Shown piece by piece: positions 57,681 through 64,000 of a stretch of DNA of 64,000 bases (the stretch's first letter is position 1; each line of letters opens with the position of its first letter). The notes beneath the pieces are model-generated. The model was given only the letters and a program-made list of their open reading frames with translations, was not told the origin of the DNA and made no database searches. The translations under genes were made by a program, and so were the position numbers. The DNA comes from Paulinella micropora (lineage: Eukaryota; Cercozoa; Imbricatea; Euglyphida), in the NCBI GenBank assembly GCA_009731375.1, contig BJOX01000055.1, positions 231,245 to 295,244 of the forward strand, given 5' to 3'.

Positions 57681-59250
57681 ATTCCCATCTTCCTTATCGC
57701 CAGTCAAACCGGCCTCCGCCACAGTTGCGAGATCCATGAAGTCCACCATCCCGCTGACAATACTCCCTGCGACTACGACATCGTCAACCCGTACTCACGA
57801 GAGAAACGTTTGCGAGGCCCTATCGGCGTTCCATGCACTTCCATGTGGGAAGTAGACAATTTGCCTAATCCCTACATCCGGATATGGAGCGTGGGAGAAA
57901 ATTTCGCGGCGCTGCCGGACGACGAACACTCCCACGGGACACTGGCTCAATTTGAAGTCACCCGACACTACGAAACGCCTCCGCTATTTTTTACTGCGAA
58001 ATGAAGATGTCTGAGACGGATCTCAAGTTAAGACCCTCCTGAATCTCCTACTTGCAGTCAGAACGCTGAGCTCGTGGGAAACACGCGGACAATACCGCGT
58101 CGGATATGCCTTCGGGGAGTACATCACCCAGGATTCAACATGTGCCTGATCACGGCAGGACAGCCCGGAGCACTAGGATCCAGCACACGCCCGATCGACG
58201 TCGAGACTGACCTGAACGACATACAGTTCGAGGCAGATCCCGGTTTCGGCGCCAGCTCCAGCAGTTCGAGCTCCAGCTCGGGCCCGGCGCCCACCAGCAG
58301 TCCGGGACCAGCTCCCGCTTCGACACTAGTTATTCAGAGTACTGCAAGCACATTGCCTGCATCTACTCACCTAGAGTTACAGAGACAGCATGTAACACCA
58401 GACAGCCGACTCCGCACCCGAGATGACGACGACGATACGACAAAACTGAACTCGCCCGGCCCGACAGGTAGCCAACCAGCTACGGCCACATCATCGTCAT
58501 CATCGTCTTCCTCAACTGCGGTGACATCGCAGTCGTCCCACTCCATGCACCTACGGTCCCGACAAAGATCACAAGCGGAATAGCCTCCTCTTGAATCGGC
58601 CACACAGCCTATCTACCCAGATATGTTCCTCCTTGCTGTCATCAACCCCGACCTACGTAGGTATATGCGTCTCAAGATCTTGAAACAGATCAATCATCTT
58701 GCGCACATGAAATCGATCTGCTGCGTTTCCTCTTGCGGACTCAATACCGCTACAACCTATCTTTCAGACAAGCTTGAACGGCTTGGAAACGCCACCTTTA
58801 GTACAACCGATTGCCCATTGGATCGACATCGGACAACATACGAAAATGCCTCGTCTCAAATACGAGCCAGACCTCGACGCTGGTACCCGACAAAACCTCC
58901 CCGATACCCTCTTCGCCTTCCGAGCCTCACGCAAAGCGTTCCTTATACCCCACTTACCATGATGTATTTGCACAGCAAAACACTGCGAAGCTAGTAATCC
59001 CTCTGATCGGCCTACACAAACAGCATTTCAGCTCTCCGCTATCAACCACAGCTTTCGCACCTAGGTACGATAGGAAATTCTACAGGAGCTCAACTATTTC
59101 CGCAACTGCGGCCTCATCATCCCTTACTCTCTGGACCGCGCATTCTTCAACGCATCAGGAGCCATCAACGGTGTGGCAAGCGTCGAAGACAAAGGGCGCG
59201 TCTGACAGATGCTCGCTAACTAGTTTACAAGGGGAAATATTAATATAGTG
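57681..59250 (+). pseudogene. Broken ORFs, unknown protein(s)
   Basis: Fragments 57810-58004 (MWEVDNLPNPYIRIWSVGE), 58074-58583 (Ser/Pro-rich, ends MHLRSRQRSQAE) and 58774-58962 (PIAHWIDIGQHTKMPRLKY, NLPDTLFAFRASRKAF) lie in different frames. No RT, integrase or transposase motif was seen. Confidence 0.35.
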
Positions 59251-59473
59251 TGGATCCTGTTAGGTATTCAATAGGTACCATGCCATCACAGTGGACACAC
59301 CTTGTTTTAATAGACAAGACTGATGCTAAGTGATACTGCAGTGTCATTCCATTGGATTTGCTTTCAATCAGTCCATGACAGAAAGCACTCGCCGCAACCA
59401 ACAGTAGATACATTTTGTCAGCATCTGATTGACAGTTTCTTTTATTTTATTCTATTTATTTTATTTATTTATT
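59251..59473. other. Unique AT-rich sequence
   Basis: No supported feature. Confidence 0.6.
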
Positions 59474-59749
59474 TATTGCTGTTGACATTCAAGACAAAAA
59501 AAAATTAGTTTTAAGTTTTTGTGTCAGATTTTCATTTTTGTGACAGTTTTTCATTTTTGTGACAAAAATTCAAATTTTCAAATTTAACGGTAACATTTCG
59601 CGAAAATTTACGATATTTTGCGGACGAATATAGCCGTTAATTTGAAAAATTCAAATTTTCACCCAAAATCAAAATTCCAACCAAAACTGAAATTCCAACC
59701 AAAACAGAAAAATTAATTTTTTTTGTTGTCTTGAATGTCAACAGCAATA
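59474..59749. mobile_element. MITE with TA duplication (mariner-like)
   Basis: TIR TTGCTGTTGACATTCAAGAC at 59476 and its complement GTCTTGAATGTCAACAGCAA ending at 59747, each flanked by TA. About 272 bp inside the TA pair. The interior has TTTTTGTGACA direct repeats and AATTCAAATTTTC inverted segments. No ORF. The right border touches a 41-N gap. Confidence 0.85.
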
Positions 59750-59791
59750 TNNNNNNNNNNNNNNNNNNNNNNNNNNNNNNNNNNNNNNNNN

Positions 59792-60520
59792 TGCGCAATC
59801 ACATGATTTGATGACATACACGTACCGTCACGGTTTATGCATAAACGCAATTACTGGTAACTATCAATCACTTTTTCCATACTAAGACTTAAATACTGAT
59901 AAATAAATAAACGATGAAGACAAATAAATGACGCTGATATATAAATCATACCGTTTCTGCATGCGTGCCATTCAACTTACTCAGTTGTATGATACTATGA
60001 TACTGCATACATGCAATTCAACTAATTCTCTTTTACGGTACATAGTAACGATACTGACTGATGTGAAATAGTTGAAACAAACTTCAAACATAAATCAATG
60101 TTCGTATATTCATGCATTTGCAAAAGTAAATTAAAATCTACCACTGGTTGGAAACAACACGGTTGGATCATATTAGATTTGCAAACTTTATCTAACATCT
60201 AGAGTTGTTGCATAAATAGAGTGTAAATGTCAATCAAAGAAAGAAAAGAGGTCATCCACATTGATCACTAGTGCTTATTCTCCGACCTCTACGTACTAAC
60301 TAATTGTAAAGTAGATAATGTATAAATTTCAACAACACAGAAAATAGCATACACTGTAAACTGCTGCCTGGATGGTCAACAATCTTTACATGATGGTTGA
60401 CACAACTTGAAGCTTATATTGTTCGGATGTTCTATTTTTGTGATAATTTCGGACGATTTTTCCGTTCTGGTACTAACCATAGGCATTCAAGTGAGTTTTT
60501 GTGACAGATTTTTGCATTAT
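59792..60520. other. AT-rich unique sequence without supported gene
   Basis: No ORF above 79 codons and no clear exon borders. Confidence 0.6.
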
Positions 60521-60720
60521 GTTTTTTCTTTATGTCTTATGTCTTATCTCTATGTCTATGTCTATGTCTATGTCTATGTGTCTGTGTCTGTTGGAAAGCC
60601 CTTGCTTTCATCTTTTCAAGGCTTCCTTTTGATTTTCTTTGAATGATAATTCTTGACAGGGGAAAGAGAGATGAGAGCCAAGTTGGTCGCACTTTGCCAT
60701 TTTAGACGTTACCGGAAAAC
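60521..60720. repeat. (TATGTC)n run and short unique sequence
   Basis: Hexanucleotide CTATGT run at 60545-60592. Confidence 0.8.
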
Positions 60721-60762
60721 CTGGCGCCGCAAGGTGCGGCTCATTTCAGTCGCATTTCTACA
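60721..60762 (-). CDS. Second minus-strand gene, candidate exon d
   Basis: 42 bp between acceptor TTCTCCCAG and donor CCAG|GTTTTC. It reads CRNATEMSRTLRRQ. The plus strand here also has an ORF (60653-60949), so strand is not certain. Confidence 0.35.
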
Positions 60763-61090
60763 CTGGGAGAAAGAAGAAGAAGAGGAGGAGGAGGAGGAAG
60801 AAGAAGAAGAAGAAGGAGGAGAAGAAGAAGATGAAGAAGAAGATGAAGATGAAGATGAAGAAGAAGAAGGAGAAGAAGAAGGAGAAGAAGAAGGAGAAGG
60901 AGGAGAAGAAGAAGAAGAAGAAGAAGAAGAAGAAGAAGAAGAAGAATAAGGAGAAGGAGGAGGAGGAGACGAAGAAGAAGAAGAAGAAGAAGAAGAAGAA
61001 GAAGAAGAAGAAGGAAAAGGAGGAGGAGGAGGAGGAGAAGAAGAAGAAGAAGAAGAAGAAGAAGAAGAAGAAGAAGAAGAATGAGGAAAA
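60763..61090. repeat. (GAA)n/(GGA)n array
   Basis: Purine trinucleotide array. Confidence 0.95.
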
Positions 61091-61283
61091 TTTCCCAACG
61101 AAATATGCCGTCATCTACGGCGTCAGGTTTTCTGTACCCGTGATGAACCCGTAGAAATGAAGAAAGACAAATAGCACGTATTCGAAGTGCGGACAAATAG
61201 CACGTATTCGAAGTGCGGATATTGCTCATGCTGTGTTTCATTACACCACGCCCAAACCGTCCCCACCTTCGCGTGTGCTCGCC

Positions 61284-61287
<4 letters not shown>
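61091..61287 (-). other. Unique island with 26-bp tandem repeat
   Basis: GACAAATAGCACGTATTCGA.. occurs twice (61168-61193, 61194-61219). It may be a minus-strand exon (acceptor ACACACAG at 61287), but the frame is ambiguous. Confidence 0.4.
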
Positions 61288-61531
<244 letters not shown>

Positions 61532-61560
61532 GCTTGTGGTGCCACTTTCTGGCCAATTTG
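61532..61560 (-). CDS. Second minus-strand gene, candidate exon c (cut by gap)
   Basis: Acceptor GTAATAG, reads QIGQKVAPQ in the phase left by exon b. The same sequence is part of a repeat at 63860-63990, so it may be repeat rather than exon. Confidence 0.3.
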
Positions 61561-61584
61561 CTATTACTACTACTACTACTAAAA

Positions 61585-61635
<51 letters not shown>

Positions 61636-61641
61636 TGTTAC

Positions 61642-61688
61642 TTGGTATAGAGAGGTGTTAGAACTTCCTCCAGGGTTCGCGAGCGGGC
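61642..61688 (-). CDS. Second minus-strand gene, candidate exon b
   Basis: Acceptor ATGTATAG, donor CCAA|GTAACA. It reads PLANPGGSSNTSLYQ in the phase left by exon a. Unidentified. Confidence 0.4.
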
Positions 61689-62139
61689 CTATACATACAT
61701 ACCATATATACGTACATTACATACATACATATATAAGATACATACATGCATAGATACATACATACATAGATACATACATACATAGATACATACATACATA
61801 GATACATACATACATGCATGAATGCGACATACATACATACATACATACATACATACATGCCATACATGCCGTACATACATACATACATACATACATACAT
61901 GCATACATACATGCATGCATGCATGCATGCATACATGCATATATACATACATACATACATACATACATACATACATACATACATGCCGTACATACATACA
62001 TACATACATACATACATACATACATGCATGCATACATACATACACACATACATTCACATACAAACATACATACATAAATACATACATACATACATACATA
62101 CATACATGCATACATACATAACATACATACAACGATTTA
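61689..62139. repeat. (CATA)n array
   Basis: CATA with GCAT/GATA variants only. Confidence 0.95.
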
Positions 62140-62633
62140 ATTATTTTACCTTTTCTGAGCTGACTGTCGTGTGGATCGATTAGCTTTTATGTTTGTTTGT
62201 ATGTATGTGAGTATCTATGTAATGTGTGTATGTATATATGTATGTATGTATTTTTACCTTTATCAGCTGATGGTCATGGGGTCATATTCGCTTTTACATT
62301 TGTATGTATGTGAGTATCTATGTAATGTATGCACGTATGTATGTATGTATGTATGTATGTATTTATGTATTTATGTATGTATGTATGCATGCATGTATTT
62401 TTACCTTTATCAGCTGATGGTCGTGGGGTCATATTCGCTTTTACATTTGTATGTATACGAGTATCTATGTAATGTGTGTATGTATGTATGTATGTATATA
62501 TGTATTTTTACCTTTTTCAGCGTCCCACTGTCGTGGGGTAATATTCGCTTTTATGTTTGTATGTATGTGAGTATCTATGTCATGTGTGTATGTATGTATG
62601 TATGTATTTATGTATGTATGTATGTATTTTTAC
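62140..62633 (-). repeat. Minisatellite of exon a donor side
   Basis: Four diverged units (about 62140, 62255, 62400, 62510) with minus-strand ..GACCCCACGAC..AAAG then a GTAAAA donor and (CATA)n spacers. Confidence 0.75.
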
Positions 62634-62700
62634 CTTGTTCAGCAGACGCTTTTGGGGTCATATTCCCGTTGACGTTCCTCGCCTTGCTGGCCGGAGATTG
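62634..62700 (-). CDS. Second minus-strand gene, candidate exon a
   Basis: 67 bp, acceptor ATACACAG, donor CAAG|GTAAAA. It reads QSPASKARNVNGNMTPKASA then EQ, open throughout. The gene is not recognised. Confidence 0.45.
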
Positions 62701-62917
62701 CTGTGTATGTATGTATGTATGTACGTATGTATGTATGTATGTATGTATGGATGTATGGATGTATGTATGTGTGTATGCCTTCCTCGTCTTGCTGGCTGGA
62801 GATTGCTAAGTATGTATGTATGTATGTGTGTATGTGTATGTATGTATGTATGCCTTCCTCGTCTTGCTGGCTGGAGATTGCTATGTATGTATGTATGTAT
62901 GTATGTATGTATGTATG

Positions 62918-62949
<32 letters not shown>

Positions 62950-63440
62950 TGTATGTATGTATGCATGTTTGTATGTATCCACCTGACATACATACATACA
63001 TACACATATACATACATATACATACACACATACATACATACATACATAGCAATCTCCAGCCAGCAAGACGAGGAATGCATACACACAGACCCGTATGTAT
63101 GTATGTATGTATGTATGTATGTTTGTATGTATGTATGTATGTATGTATGTATGTATGTATGTATGTATGTGTGTATGTGTGTATGTACGTATGTATGTAT
63201 GAATGTGTGTATGCATGTATGTATGTATGTATGTATGTAAGTAAGTATGTATGTATATATGTATGTTTGTATGTAAGTAAGTAAGTAAGTATGTATGTAT
63301 GTATTTATGTATATGTATGTATGATGTGTGTATGCCTTCCTCGTCTTGCTGGCTGGAGATTGCTGTGTATGTATGAATGTATGTATGTCCGTATGTATGT
63401 ATGTATGTAGGCTTGTCTTGCTGGCCGGATATCACTTTCT
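62701..63440 (-). repeat. (GTAT)n array with copies of exon a acceptor side
   Basis: Copies lie at about 62783, 62852, 63336 and 63411 on the minus strand. One copy is inverted at 63048-63078, inside a block where GTAT switches to CATA. Confidence 0.8.
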
Positions 63441-63735
63441 TGTTTTTCATTTCTATGTATGTATGTATATGTACTTATGTATATGTATGCATGTATGTAA
63501 TGTATGCATGTATGCATGTATGTACGTATGTATGTATGTATGTATGTATACATTTCTCTTGCCGAGATCCCTTTGTTGTTTTCATTTCTATGTATGTGTA
63601 TGTATGTATGTATGTATGTATGCATGGATGGATGGATGGATTTATGCATGCATGTTATGTATATGTGTGTATGTGTATGTGTATGTATGTATCTATTTAT
63701 TTTTATATGTATGTATGTATATATGCATTGACGCC
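63441..63735. repeat. (GTAT)n array with short islands
   Basis: Island 63550-63590 (TTTCTCTTGCCGAGATCCCT) is unexplained. Confidence 0.85.
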
Positions 63736-64000
63736 ATGGTAATAGAGGAGTGTAACAAGAGGCTACGAATGGACATAATAATATGAGAGAGATAACACAG
63801 AGGACATACATGTGATATAGAGGGAATAAGGTCCGTCTAAGAGTCATTCTACACCACCCAGAATTTCGGGTTGCTGGTGCCACTTTCTGGGTTTTGCTTC
63901 CTGAAAAGCCTGGCTTGTGGTGCCACTTTCTGGCCAATTTGCTTCCCTGAAAAGCCTGGCCTGTGGTGCCACTTTTGCGCCCAGAACTCGGAAATCTGGG
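63736..64000. repeat. Unique sequence ending in triplicated GGTGCCACTTTC repeat
   Basis: GGTGCCACTTTCTGG-type units at 63877, 63919 and 63965, separated by TTCCTGAAAAGCCTGG. The same unit occurs at 61538. No gene supported. Confidence 0.7.

Overview
This window is a eukaryotic nuclear sequence. The evidence is GT-AG introns, LTR retrotransposons, tRNA-derived SINE-like repeats, MITEs and very large microsatellite content. I cannot name the organism. Short TTAGGG/CCCTAA runs fit a lineage with vertebrate-type telomere repeats, which many protists also have. There are assembly gaps at 3579-4325, 7626-7921, 10854-11426, 14165-14538, 18908-19255, 27225-28143, 36012-36621 and 59751-59791. Four more gaps are exactly 10 N (19476-19485, 26445-26454, 34765-34774, 61522-61531).

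Region 1 (about 34.1 kb down to 1, minus strand). The region looks like pure simple repeat, but small islands of unique sequence sit in it. Read on the minus strand, these islands are exons with GT-AG borders. I joined 26 of them (34076 to 171). Codon phase agrees at every junction, and the product is a VPS54-like subunit of the GARP complex, which tethers endosome-derived vesicles at the trans-Golgi network. An S/T/acid-rich N-terminal exon of 2.6 kb is followed by about 24 small exons (20-353 bp). These carry the LNDP motif, the VPxxFF region, the YLDxVE...FFxAL region, the LxGVHSL region and the LRGTL region in family order. The C-terminal end lies outside the window. About 29 kb of intron is GATA, CATA, AAT, AAC, GA and pentanucleotide arrays plus inserted repeats. 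At least nine exons have had one end, with its splice site, copied into the neighbouring array.

Region 2 (34.1-39.9 kb) holds more arrays, a second copy of a MITE found in the VPS54 gene, a possible terminal exon (36696-36845, plus) and a small intact ORF (37589-38056, plus) whose 3' end is tandemly duplicated.

Region 3 (39990-50458, plus) is a complete Ty3/gypsy-type LTR retrotransposon. Its LTRs are 219 and 218 bp, with PBS, PPT and a 4-bp target duplication. The long gag has one in-frame TGA. The pol (protease-like, RT, RNase H, DD35E integrase with GPY/F, extra C-terminal domain) is broken by two single frameshifts. It sits beside a 340-bp foldback MITE and between inverted arms.

Region 4 (51.2-59.3 kb, plus) is a decayed GC-richer tract. 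It has a gag/protease-like reading frame with two in-frame TAG codons and many broken Ser-rich ORFs without any reverse transcriptase that I can recognise.

Region 5 (59.3-64 kb) contains a TA-flanked MITE, GAA/GA/GTAT arrays and, on the minus strand, a few exon islands of an unidentified second gene. That gene shows the same exon-end amplification as the VPS54-like gene.
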